Below are positions 56,500 through 64,000 of a stretch of DNA of 64,000 bases, piece after piece. A program made the position numbers and the translations under genes. The stretch's first letter is position 1. The number at the start of each line of letters is the position of its first letter. The stretch lies in the NCBI RefSeq assembly GCF_000696385.1, contig NZ_JJMN01000031.1:24879-88878 (forward strand), written 5' to 3'. The notes beneath the pieces were generated by a model. It was not told the DNA's origin. It saw only the letters and a list, made by a program, of their open reading frames with translations, and made no database searches. The stretch is from Vibrio metoecus (GTDB taxonomy: Bacteria; Pseudomonadota; Gammaproteobacteria; Enterobacterales; Vibrionaceae).

Positions 56500-57606
56500 A
56501 TGAAAAAGTGGACATTTTTTATGTTGCTTATCGCAATCCTGCTGTTTGGCAGTGTGATAGGCTTCAATCTTTTCAAACAAAAGAAAATTGCCGAGTACTT
56601 GGCAAATCGTCCTGAACCAGAGTTTCCGGTGACGGTAACTACAGTGAATCCTGTCGATTGGGTTCCGGTCATTGAAGCGATCGGTTTTATTGAACCGAAC
56701 CAAGGTGTGACTTTGACCAGCGAAACGTCAGGCGTTATTGACCAAATCCTATTTGAATCTGGCACTCAAGTATCCAAAGAGCAGCCTTTGGTATTGCTCG
56801 ATTCATCTGTTGAAAAAGCCAGTTTAAAAAGTTCTGAAGCTCGCTTCCCAGCAGCAAAGGCGAAATATGAGCGCTACAAAGGTCTATTTGCAAAAGGCTC
56901 TATCTCGAAAGAATCTTATGATGAAGCTGAAGCGAACTACTACTCTCTCGCCGCAGACATTGACGGTTTAAAAGCCAGTATTGCTCGTCGTGAAATCAAA
57001 GCTCCATTCGCTGGCGTGATCGGTATTCGTAATGTGTTCCTAGGCCAATACCTACAACCAGGAACGGACATTGTTCGCTTGGAAGACACCAGTGTCATGC
57101 GCCTACGTTTTACGGTGCCACAAACCGATATTTCGCGCATTTCGCTCAATCAAGAAGTCGACATTTTCGTTGATTCTTACCCACAAACGTCATTTAAAGG
57201 TTCGATTTCAGCCATTGAACCAGCGGTGAGCGTACAAAGTGGCTTGATCCAAGTACAAGCGAATATTCCAAATAGTGATGGCAAACTGCGTAGCGGTATG
57301 TTCGCGCGTGCCAACATTATTCTGCCGAAGTTGGATAACCAAGTCACCTTGCCACAAACCGCCATTACCTACACGCTCTACGGTGACAATGTTTATACCG
57401 TGACTGAAGAAAACGGCGAGAAACGCGTACAGCAACACGTGGTAAAAGTGGGTGAGCGAACCGAATCAATTGCTCACATTCTGGAAGGCGTTAAACCGGG
57501 CGATGTCGTTGTTACGACGGGTCAGGTACGTCTAAGTAACGGTGCTAAAGTTCGTATTGTTGAAAGCGATGCAACTACACCACCAGCAGAAACCCCAATG
57601 CTGTAA
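56500..57606 (+). CDS. vexA: RND efflux periplasmic adaptor VexA
   Basis: This 368-residue membrane fusion protein has an N-terminal anchor or signal (about 4-23). A biotinyl-lipoyl half 'GVTLTSETSGVIDQILFESG' lies near residue 70, an alpha-helical hairpin at about 105-160, and the second lipoyl half 'IKAPFAGVIGIRNVFLGQYL' (split at R) near 167. A beta-barrel ends near residue 300. It bridges the RND pump to TolC. vexB follows 11 bp later. TolC is encoded elsewhere. In V. cholerae VexAB is the main bile and detergent efflux pump. Confidence 0.88.
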   Translation: MKKWTFFMLLIAILLFGSVIGFNLFKQKKIAEYLANRPEPEFPVTVTTVNPVDWVPVIEAIGFIEPNQGVTLTSETSGVIDQILFESGTQVSKEQPLVLLDSSVEKASLKSSEARFPAAKAKYERYKGLFAKGSISKESYDEAEANYYSLAADIDGLKASIARREIKAPFAGVIGIRNVFLGQYLQPGTDIVRLEDTSVMRLRFTVPQTDISRISLNQEVDIFVDSYPQTSFKGSISAIEPAVSVQSGLIQVQANIPNSDGKLRSGMFARANIILPKLDNQVTLPQTAITYTLYGDNVYTVTEENGEKRVQQHVVKVGERTESIAHILEGVKPGDVVVTTGQVRLSNGAKVRIVESDATTPPAETPML

Positions 57607-57617
57607 GCGGAGGCATC

Positions 57618-60600
57618 ATGCGCTTTACTGATGTTTTTATAAAACGTCCAGTTTTAGCGGTATCCATCAGCTTTTTGATCGTACTGCTTGGTTTGCAAGC
57701 GATCTTCAAAATGCAGGTGCGTGAATACCCTGAAATGACCAATACCGTGATTACGGTGAGTACTGGCTATTACGGTGCCAGTGCTGATCTGATCCAAGGC
57801 TTTATTACCCAACCGCTAGAACAAGCGGTCGCACAAGCCGATAACATTGATTTCATGACATCGCAGTCGGTTCTCGGTCGCTCGACGATTACGGTAACCA
57901 TGAAGCTCAACACCGATCCTAATGCGGCGTTGTCGGATGTATTGGCGAAAACCAACTCTGTTCGTTCACAGCTACCGAAAGAGTCGGAAGACCCAACCGT
58001 GACTATGTCGACAGGTTCAACGACCGCGGTACTGTACATTGGTTTTACCAGTGAAGAATTGGCTTCTAGCCAAATCACCGACTACTTAGAGCGAGTGGTT
58101 AATCCACAGCTTTACGCTGTCAATGGTGTATCCAGTATCGATCTGTACGGTGGTATGAAATACGCTCTGCGCGTATGGTTAGATCCTGCCAAAATGGCAG
58201 CGCTAAACCTCTCCGCAGCTGATGTGATGAGCATTCTGAATGCCAACAACTATCAGTCGGCTACCGGTCAAGCAATCGGTGAATTCGTGCTCTACAACGG
58301 CAGTGCCGATACTCAGGTATCGACCGTTGAAGAGCTAGAAAATCTGGTGGTTAAAGCCGAGAAAGGTAATGTAACTCGTCTGGGTGATATTGCTAAAGTG
58401 ACGCTAGCGAAGAGCCATGATACTTATCGTGCGAGTGCTAACGGCCGTGAAGCGGTGGTTGCTGCAATCAATGCGGCGCCAAGTGCCAACCCAATCAACA
58501 TTGCGAAAGATGTGCTCGACATGCTGCCTGAACTGCAGAAAAACATGCCAAGCAACATCAAAATGAACGTGCTTTATGACTCCACAGTTGCAATCAATGA
58601 GTCCATCCACGAGGTTATTAAAACCATCGTAGAAGCGGCGCTGATCGTTCTCGTGGTCATCACTCTGTTCTTGGGTTCACTGCGTGCCGTACTCATCCCT
58701 ATTGTCACCATCCCACTTTCACTGATTGGTGTCGCGATGGTGATGCAGATGATGGGCTTCTCTTGGAACCTGATGACTCTGCTAGCAATGGTACTTGCGA
58801 TCGGTCTGGTAGTAGACGATGCGATCGTGGTTCTGGAGAACGTTGACCGTCACATCAAAGAAGGGGAATCCCCTTTCCGTGCGGCGATCATCGGTACCCG
58901 TGAAATTGCCATTCCTGTTATTGCGATGACGCTCACCCTAGGTGCGGTATATGCTCCAATCGCGTTGATGGGAGGGATTACTGGTGCTCTATTCAAAGAG
59001 TTTGCGTTGACACTGGCTGGTTCGGTATTTGTCTCTGGCATCATCGCACTGACCTTGTCTCCAATGATGTGTTCAAAAATGCTCAAGGCGAATGAAGCGC
59101 CAAACAAATTTGAACTGAAAGTGCATCATTTGCTAGATCGCATGACAGCACGCTATGAGCGTATGCTCGGTGCGGTGATGGCGCATCGTCCTGTGGTCAT
59201 TGCCTTTGCATTTATCGTATTTGCTAGCTTACCAATGCTGTTCAAGTTCATCCCAAGTGAACTGGCACCTTCAGAAGATAAAGGGGTGGTCATGTTGATG
59301 GGTACTGGCCCATCAAATGCGAACCTCGACTATCTGGCGAATACGATGGATGATGTGAATAAAATTCTGTCTGATCAGCCTGAAGTACAATTTGCTCAGG
59401 TGTTTACCGGTGTACCTAGCTCAAATCAGGCGTTTGGTATTGCGTCAATGGTGCCATGGAGTCAACGTGAAGCAAGCCAAGCAGATGTCACCAACCGTGT
59501 GGGTACCCTGGTAAAAGAGATCCCTGGTATGGCGGTAACCGCCTTCCAAATGCCAGAGTTGCCTGGTGCAGGTTCAGGTCTACCGATTCAGTTTGTTATC
59601 ACTACGCCAAACAGCTTTGAAAGCCTGTTTACGATCGCGACCGATATTCTGACCGAAGTAAAATCAAGCCCGATGTTCGTCTACTCGGATCTTAACCTCA
59701 ACTTCGATTCGGCTACGATGAAGATCAATATCGATAAAGACAAAGCCGGTGCTTACGGCGTGACCATGCAAGACATCGGCATCACACTCAGCACCATGAT
59801 GGCCGACGGTTATGTAAACCGCATCGACCTCAATGGCCGATCTTACGAAGTGATCCCACAAGTAGAACGTAAATGGCGTCTCAATCCGCAATCTATGAAC
59901 AATTACTATGTTCGTGCGGCGGATGGCAAAGTGATTCCTCTAGGCAGCCTGATCACGATTGATGTCGTTGCGGAGCCTCGTTCTCTGCCACACTTCAACC
60001 AGCTAAACTCTGCCACCGTAGGTGCAGTACCTTCACCAGGTACCGCAATGGGTGATGCTATTAACTGGTTTGAAAACTTGGCTAGCAGCAAACTGCCTAA
60101 AGGCTACAACCATGATTACATGGGTGAAGCTCGTCAATATGTAACCGAAGGTAGCGCGCTGTATGCGACGTTTGGTCTAGCATTGGCGATCATCTTCTTG
60201 GTTCTGGCGATTCAATTTGAATCTCTCAAAGATCCATTGGTTATCATGGTCTCTGTACCATTGGCGATTTGTGGTGCGTTGATCGCACTGGCATGGGGAA
60301 CCGCGACGATGAACATCTACTCACAAGTAGGTCTGATCACCCTCGTGGGTCTTATCACCAAACACGGTATTTTGATTTGTGAAGTGGCTAAAGAAGAACA
60401 GCTACACAACAAACTCAGCCGAATCGATGCCGTCATGCATGCAGCGAAAGTGCGTTTACGCCCAATCCTGATGACCACTGCCGCGATGATCGCAGGCCTC
60501 ATCCCTCTGATGTACGCAACAGGGGCGGGTGCAGCACAGCGCTTCAGTATCGGTATCGTTATCGTTTCTGGTTTGGCAATCGGCACACTGTTTACTCTGT

Positions 60601-60728
60601 TTGTATTGCCTGTGATTTACAGCTATCTCGCAGAGAAACACAAACCACTGCCGGTGTTTGTTGAGGATAAAGATCTGGAGAAGTTGGCACGCATAGATGA
60701 AGCCAAAGCGGCTCATCGTCAACTGTAA
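57618..60728 (+). CDS. vexB: RND efflux transporter VexB
   Basis: This 1036-residue pump has the HAE1/AcrB architecture: 12 membrane helices and two large periplasmic loops after TM1 and TM7. The proton-relay Asp pair is in 'IGLVVDDAIVVLENVDRHI' (about residues 395-413); the Lys/Thr relay partner region is 'AAQRFSIGIVIVSGLAIGT', split at V. 'QVREYPEMTNTVITV' near residue 35 is typical of the periplasmic porter start. It expels bile acids, detergents and antibiotics using the proton gradient. A UUCG-loop terminator follows. Confidence 0.92.
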   Translation: MRFTDVFIKRPVLAVSISFLIVLLGLQAIFKMQVREYPEMTNTVITVSTGYYGASADLIQGFITQPLEQAVAQADNIDFMTSQSVLGRSTITVTMKLNTDPNAALSDVLAKTNSVRSQLPKESEDPTVTMSTGSTTAVLYIGFTSEELASSQITDYLERVVNPQLYAVNGVSSIDLYGGMKYALRVWLDPAKMAALNLSAADVMSILNANNYQSATGQAIGEFVLYNGSADTQVSTVEELENLVVKAEKGNVTRLGDIAKVTLAKSHDTYRASANGREAVVAAINAAPSANPINIAKDVLDMLPELQKNMPSNIKMNVLYDSTVAINESIHEVIKTIVEAALIVLVVITLFLGSLRAVLIPIVTIPLSLIGVAMVMQMMGFSWNLMTLLAMVLAIGLVVDDAIVVLENVDRHIKEGESPFRAAIIGTREIAIPVIAMTLTLGAVYAPIALMGGITGALFKEFALTLAGSVFVSGIIALTLSPMMCSKMLKANEAPNKFELKVHHLLDRMTARYERMLGAVMAHRPVVIAFAFIVFASLPMLFKFIPSELAPSEDKGVVMLMGTGPSNANLDYLANTMDDVNKILSDQPEVQFAQVFTGVPSSNQAFGIASMVPWSQREASQADVTNRVGTLVKEIPGMAVTAFQMPELPGAGSGLPIQFVITTPNSFESLFTIATDILTEVKSSPMFVYSDLNLNFDSATMKINIDKDKAGAYGVTMQDIGITLSTMMADGYVNRIDLNGRSYEVIPQVERKWRLNPQSMNNYYVRAADGKVIPLGSLITIDVVAEPRSLPHFNQLNSATVGAVPSPGTAMGDAINWFENLASSKLPKGYNHDYMGEARQYVTEGSALYATFGLALAIIFLVLAIQFESLKDPLVIMVSVPLAICGALIALAWGTATMNIYSQVGLITLVGLITKHGILICEVAKEEQLHNKLSRIDAVMHAAKVRLRPILMTTAAMIAGLIPLMYATGAGAAQRFSIGIVIVSGLAIGTLFTLFVLPVIYSYLAEKHKPLPVFVEDKDLEKLARIDEAKAAHRQL

Positions 60729-60749
60729 TCCAATATTCAGTCTCATCAC

Positions 60750-60776
60750 AAAAGGCCATTTCGATGGCCTTTTTTA
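60750..60776 (+). terminator. Terminator of vexRAB with UUCG loop
   Basis: An 8-bp stem (AAGGCCAT / ATGGCCTT) with a TTCG tetraloop, an extra-stable loop, is followed by TTTTTATT, 25 bp after the vexB stop. Confidence 0.92.
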
Positions 60777-60843
60777 TTATCCAATCTAACGACATCCCTA
60801 GCTGAATTGCATAGAATGTCGGCAACTTAACAGGAGAATTACT

Positions 60844-61095
60844 ATGTTTGATGCCAAAAAACTCGAGCAGATCGCCAAGCAAATCCATGAAGCCATGCCA
60901 CAACCCGTCAAAGAACTGGGTGCTGATGTAGAACAGAAAGTGCGTCAGGTCATTCAAGGCCAACTGAACAAACTGGATGTGGTCAGCCGCGAAGAGTTTG
61001 ATGTGCAAACTCAAGTGCTGTTACGCACTCGCCAAAAGCTTACTGAGTTAGAGCAGAAAATGGCTGAGCTTGAAGCCAAATTAGCGGATAAATAA
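60844..61095 (+). CDS. ubiK: Ubiquinone biosynthesis accessory factor UbiK
   Basis: This 83-residue protein belongs to the YqiC/BMFP family: '[19 protein letters not shown]' at the start, an amphipathic middle helix, and a C-terminal coiled coil ('[16 protein letters not shown]') that trimerises. UbiK works with UbiJ in the aerobic Ubi complex. It has a good ribosome-binding site (AGGAGA). It is a single-gene unit with a strong terminator after it. Confidence 0.92.
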   Translation: MFDAKKLEQIAKQIHEAMPQPVKELGADVEQKVRQVIQGQLNKLDVVSREEFDVQTQVLLRTRQKLTELEQKMAELEAKLADK

Positions 61096-61149
61096 GCGCT
61101 GGATTCACACAGCAAACACGTAAGTGTTGAATAGCTTAGAACCCAATAA

Positions 61150-61190
61150 AGAAAGGCTTAGTCATGAGACTAAGCCTTCTTGGTTTTTAT
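61150..61190. terminator. Bidirectional terminator between ubiK and ilvC
   Basis: A perfect 11-bp stem (AAGGCTTAGTC / GACTAAGCCTT) with an ATGA loop is followed by CTTGGTTTTTATT on the plus strand, and on the minus strand by TTCTTTATTGGG. It can serve both convergent genes. Confidence 0.85.
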
Positions 61191-61233
61191 TATATTGTGT
61201 TGTTGTGTTTGCTTTGGAAAATCAATTTAGGGA

Positions 61234-62718
61234 TTAATCACCCACCGCGATACGCTTCATGTCTTTCATATAGCCGCGCAGCTCTTCACCAATGTATTCC
61301 ACTGGATGATTGCGGATGATGCTGTTTACTTCGATCAGTGTGGCGTTATCGACTTGATTAGAGACCACACCCAAACCTTTACCAATCACATCAGTGCCTA
61401 CATTCGGCATGAACTTTTCACGCAGCAGCGGTACCGCCACGTTGGCAAACAGGTAGTTACCGTACTCTGCGGTGTCAGAGATTACCACGTTCATTTCATA
61501 CAGACGCTTACGCGCTACCGTATTGGCAATCAGTGGGAGTTCATGCAGTGATTCATAATAAGCCGACTCATCGATGATGCCTGAAGCCGTCATCGCTTCA
61601 AACGCCAACTCAACCCCAGCACGCACCATTGCAATCATCAAAATACCGTTATCAAAGTATTCTTGCTCAGCAATTTTTACGTCGGTTGTTGGATAGTTCT
61701 CAAAGGCAGTTTCAGCAGTTTCTGCACGCCAGCCGAACAAGTCTTTATCATCATTCGCCCAGTCCGCCATCATGGTGCTAGAGAAGTGGCCAGAAATGAT
61801 GTCATCCATATGCTTGTTGTACAGCGGGCGCATCAGATCTTTCAACTCTTCAGACAGCTCAAACGCTTTGATTTTGGCAGGGTTAGACAGACGATCCATC
61901 ATATGAGTAATACCGCCAAACTTGAGTGCTTCGGTAATGGTTTCCCAACCAAATTGCAAAAGCTTACCCGCATAACTAGGGTCGATGCCATCAGCAACCA
62001 TTTTCACGTAACAAACGATAGAGCCCGATTGCAGCATACCGCAGAGAATGGTTTGCTCCCCCATCAAGTCAGATTTCACTTCCGCCACAAAAGAAGAAGC
62101 TAAACAGCCCGCACGATGGCCACCCGTTGCCGCAGCCCACGCTTTAGCAATTTCCCAACCTTCACCTTGCGGATCGTTTTCAGGGTGTACCGCGATCAGA
62201 GTAGGAACGCCAAAACCACGTTTATACTCTTCACGAACTTCCGTACCCGGACATTTTGGTGCCACCATCACAACCGTGATGTCTTTACGGATCTGCATGC
62301 CCTCTTCAACGATATTAAAACCGTGTGAGTAACCCAAGGCAGCACCTTGCTTCATCAGAGGCATCACCGCATTGACCACACTGGTGTGCTGCTTATCTGG
62401 CGTCAAGTTAATCACCAAATCTGCGGTTGGGATGAGTTGTTCATAACTACCCACGTTGAAGCCATTATTCTTGGCATTCTTAAATGACTGACGCTGTTCA
62501 TCAATCGCAGCCTGACGTAGAGCGTAAGAAACATCCAAACCTGAATCACGCATATTGAGGCCTTGGTTTAGGCCTTGAGCCCCACAGCCCACGATCACCA
62601 CTTTCTTACCTTTTAGGTAGTCAGCTTCGGTTGCAAACTCTTCACGCGCCATAAAACGGCAACGACCAAGTTGATCCAACTGTTCACGCAGGTTCAGCGT
62701 ATTGAAATAATTCGCCAT
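61234..62718 (-). CDS. ilvC: Ketol-acid reductoisomerase (class II)
   Basis: This 494-residue protein is the long (class II) KARI of enterics and vibrios, with a duplicated C-terminal knotted domain. The NADPH-binding loop is '[21 protein letters not shown]' (split at N), with downstream Arg/Ser residues in '[13 protein letters not shown]'. Metal-binding acidic residues lie in '[11 protein letters not shown]'. It converts acetolactate or acetohydroxybutyrate to the dihydroxy acids of valine and isoleucine synthesis. It is divergent from ilvY, which activates it when acetolactate is present. Confidence 0.97.
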   Translation of the reverse strand: MANYFNTLNLREQLDQLGRCRFMAREEFATEADYLKGKKVVIVGCGAQGLNQGLNMRDSGLDVSYALRQAAIDEQRQSFKNAKNNGFNVGSYEQLIPTADLVINLTPDKQHTSVVNAVMPLMKQGAALGYSHGFNIVEEGMQIRKDITVVMVAPKCPGTEVREEYKRGFGVPTLIAVHPENDPQGEGWEIAKAWAAATGGHRAGCLASSFVAEVKSDLMGEQTILCGMLQSGSIVCYVKMVADGIDPSYAGKLLQFGWETITEALKFGGITHMMDRLSNPAKIKAFELSEELKDLMRPLYNKHMDDIISGHFSSTMMADWANDDKDLFGWRAETAETAFENYPTTDVKIAEQEYFDNGILMIAMVRAGVELAFEAMTASGIIDESAYYESLHELPLIANTVARKRLYEMNVVISDTAEYGNYLFANVAVPLLREKFMPNVGTDVIGKGLGVVSNQVDNATLIEVNSIIRNHPVEYIGEELRGYMKDMKRIAVGD

Positions 62719-62796
62719 GAGGGTGCTCCTTAATAAGTGATTCCGTTAAGTCGGTGCGATATGACCGAATAAACTCATACTAAGCCAGAGACAAAA

Positions 62797-62842
62797 TTGC
62801 GCAAAGTGATATATTCACAACTAGTTATTGCAACAAATGCAA
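62797..62842. promoter_or_regulatory. Candidate IlvY operators in the ilvC-ilvY intergenic region
   Basis: Two short palindromes with TTGC half-sites lie between the divergent genes: TTGCGCAA (62797-62804) and TTGCA-ACAAA-TGCAA (62828-62842, the T-N11-A pattern of LysR regulators). In E. coli IlvY binds two tandem operators in this same gap. The second one sits 13 bp before the ilvY start, consistent with autoregulation. Confidence 0.55.
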
Positions 62843-62855
62843 CATAGGATCTTTT

Positions 62856-63752
62856 GTGAACATCAAAACTCTGCAGCTATTCATGCATCTATGTGACTGC
62901 AAAAATTTCAGTAAAACCGCTTCTGCAATGCATCTCAGCCCTTCCGCACTCAGTCGGCAGATACAGAAGCTGGAGCAAGATTTAGGTCATACACTTTTCC
63001 TGCGCGACAACCGCAGTGTTGAACTCACTCCCGCAGCCCACCAATTACTGCCCGTTGCGGCACGCATCATTCACGACTGGCGGCAATTCACTACCGAACT
63101 CAACGATCACAGCCAAGAACTGCGAGGAGAGATAAAGTTGTTCTGCTCTGTTACGGCCAGTTATAGCCACTTACCTGAGCTTCTCAGTTCTTTTCGCCTC
63201 AAGCATCCTTATATCGAATTTAAACTGCTAACAGGCGATCCGGCACAAGCGATCGATAAAATCCTGCACGATGAAGCGGATATAGCGATTTCTGCCATGC
63301 CTGAACAACTGCCAAGCCGAATTGAATTCGCCACAATCAGTGAGATCCCTCTTTCCGTCATCGCACCACTTGGGATCAGCAGCTTTATGGATGAGCTACA
63401 AAAAGAGCAGCCTGATTGGAATGAAATACCCTTTATTGTTCCGGAGTCGGGAACCGCGCGCGATAGAGCCAATACCTGGTTTAAGCAAATGAAGATAAAA
63501 CCCAATATCTATGCTCAGATCGCAGGACATGAAGCGATTGTCAGTTTAGTCGCTCTAGGATGTGGTGTGGGTATTGCCCCGGATGTGGTTATCAACAATA
63601 GTCCAGTGCGTGACAAGATTCAGCGTTTAAGCTTTACGCCCATCAAACCCTTTATGCTCGGTGTTTGCTGTAAACGTTCACAATTAGATAATCCGCTTGT
63701 CCAAGCGCTGTGGCGGGTCGTTTCGGCAAAGAAAAGTGTTGTTGATAAATAA
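62856..63752 (+). CDS. ilvY: LysR-family activator of ilvC
   Basis: This 298-residue protein starts at GTG (AGGA 6 bases before). The N-terminal winged HTH 'FSKTASAMHLSPSALSRQIQ' lies at about residues 17-36; the C-terminal co-inducer domain covers about 90-295. Divergent position next to ilvC and length identify it as IlvY, which induces ilvC in response to acetolactate and acetohydroxybutyrate. It is followed by a hairpin (63770-63794) and then a terminator shared with tRNA-Ser. Confidence 0.94.
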   Translation: MNIKTLQLFMHLCDCKNFSKTASAMHLSPSALSRQIQKLEQDLGHTLFLRDNRSVELTPAAHQLLPVAARIIHDWRQFTTELNDHSQELRGEIKLFCSVTASYSHLPELLSSFRLKHPYIEFKLLTGDPAQAIDKILHDEADIAISAMPEQLPSRIEFATISEIPLSVIAPLGISSFMDELQKEQPDWNEIPFIVPESGTARDRANTWFKQMKIKPNIYAQIAGHEAIVSLVALGCGVGIAPDVVINNSPVRDKIQRLSFTPIKPFMLGVCCKRSQLDNPLVQALWRVVSAKKSVVDK

Positions 63753-63824
63753 AGAACTTTAGAAGAATAGGTTATCGGTACTGTATCGATAACCTAGATA
63801 TTGAAAGTCAAAATGACAGAATGC

Positions 63825-63857
63825 AAAAAGGCCGCTGAGTTATTAGCGGCCTTTCTT
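63825..63857. terminator. Terminator for tRNA-Ser (and ilvY on the other strand)
   Basis: A perfect 10-bp stem (AAAGGCCGCT / AGCGGCCTTT) with an 8-base loop. On the minus strand it is followed by TTTTTGC, 9 bp after tRNA-Ser. On the plus strand it has CTTAAT, so it acts mainly on the tRNA transcript. Confidence 0.85.
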
Positions 63858-63862
63858 AATAG

Positions 63863-63953
63863 TGGCGGAGAGATAGGGATTTGAACCCTAGGATAGCTAT
63901 TAACCATCGCCGGTTTTCAAGACCGGTGCTTTCAACCACTCAGCCATCTCTCC
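63863..63953 (-). tRNA. tRNA-Ser (UGA)
   Basis: 91 nt with encoded CCA. Acceptor GGAGAGA pairs with TCTCTCC and the discriminator is G. The anticodon loop CTTGAAA gives TGA. A long variable arm (GCGATGGTTAATAGCTATCC region) and the 'GGCTGAGTGG' D arm confirm a class II serine tRNA. Confidence 0.97.
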
Positions 63954-64000
63954 GCAAATTGTGTGCTAATAGCGTGGTGACACTATCAGCGAGATTAAAA

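Overview
The window looks like part of the large chromosome of Vibrio cholerae or a very close relative. I base this on gene content and order, recalled from memory because no search was possible: waa/wav core locus, coaD, mutM, rpmGB, radC, coaBC, slmA, paired lipid A acyltransferases, pyrE/rph, murPQR, fhuACDB, recQ, rarD, ggt, uvrD, prlC, rlmJ, gor, a peptide ABC operon, a tRNA cluster, cytochrome c5, rep, vexRAB, ubiK and ilvC/ilvY. I found no phage, insertion sequence, CRISPR array or defence system. The main hidden features are RNA and regulatory sites.

Layout. 1-6.5 kb: variable LPS-core genes (two family 9 glycosyltransferases, an interrupted O-antigen ligase, waaA, a WaaE-like transferase), then coaD and a UDP-glucuronate 4-epimerase-like gene placed before mutM. 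6.6-18.5 kb: housekeeping genes for DNA repair, ribosome, CoA, division-site control, lipid A acylation and pyrimidine synthesis, including a likely pyrE attenuator. 18.5-22 kb: MurNAc uptake and catabolism with a readable CRP/MurR control region. 22-30 kb: ferrichrome uptake and a divergent ABC exporter. 30-37.3 kb: recQ, rarD, ggt and small regulators and transporters. 37.3-37.9 kb: a GGA-rich CsrB-family small RNA preceded by a perfect GacA/VarA-type palindrome. 38-45 kb: uvrD, prlC, rlmJ, gor. 45-51.6 kb: a SPOR-like gene and a peptide ABC operon. 52.3-53 kb: a tRNA operon with a duplicated His-Pro unit. 53-64 kb: cytochrome c5, rep, vexRAB, ubiK, ilvC/ilvY and tRNA-Ser.

How the genes fit together. 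Several blocks concern the envelope: core oligosaccharide assembly, lipid A secondary acylation, MurNAc recycling, bile/drug efflux and siderophore import. The CsrB-type RNA would connect this chromosome to the VarS/VarA-CsrA global circuit. gor and the SPOR-like gene are only 77 bp apart and share one terminator. In seventh-pandemic V. cholerae the VSP-I island lies between these genes, as I recall, so this genome appears to lack VSP-I.

Data quality. Five protein genes (waaL, yqhA-like, the exporter next to fhuA, and the substrate-binding and one permease gene of the peptide operon) are broken, and one tRNA-Pro has two extra bases. Every break can be repaired by removing one to three extra bases, and the extra bases cluster locally. 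This points more to sequencing error than to real gene decay, so the pseudogene calls are provisional.
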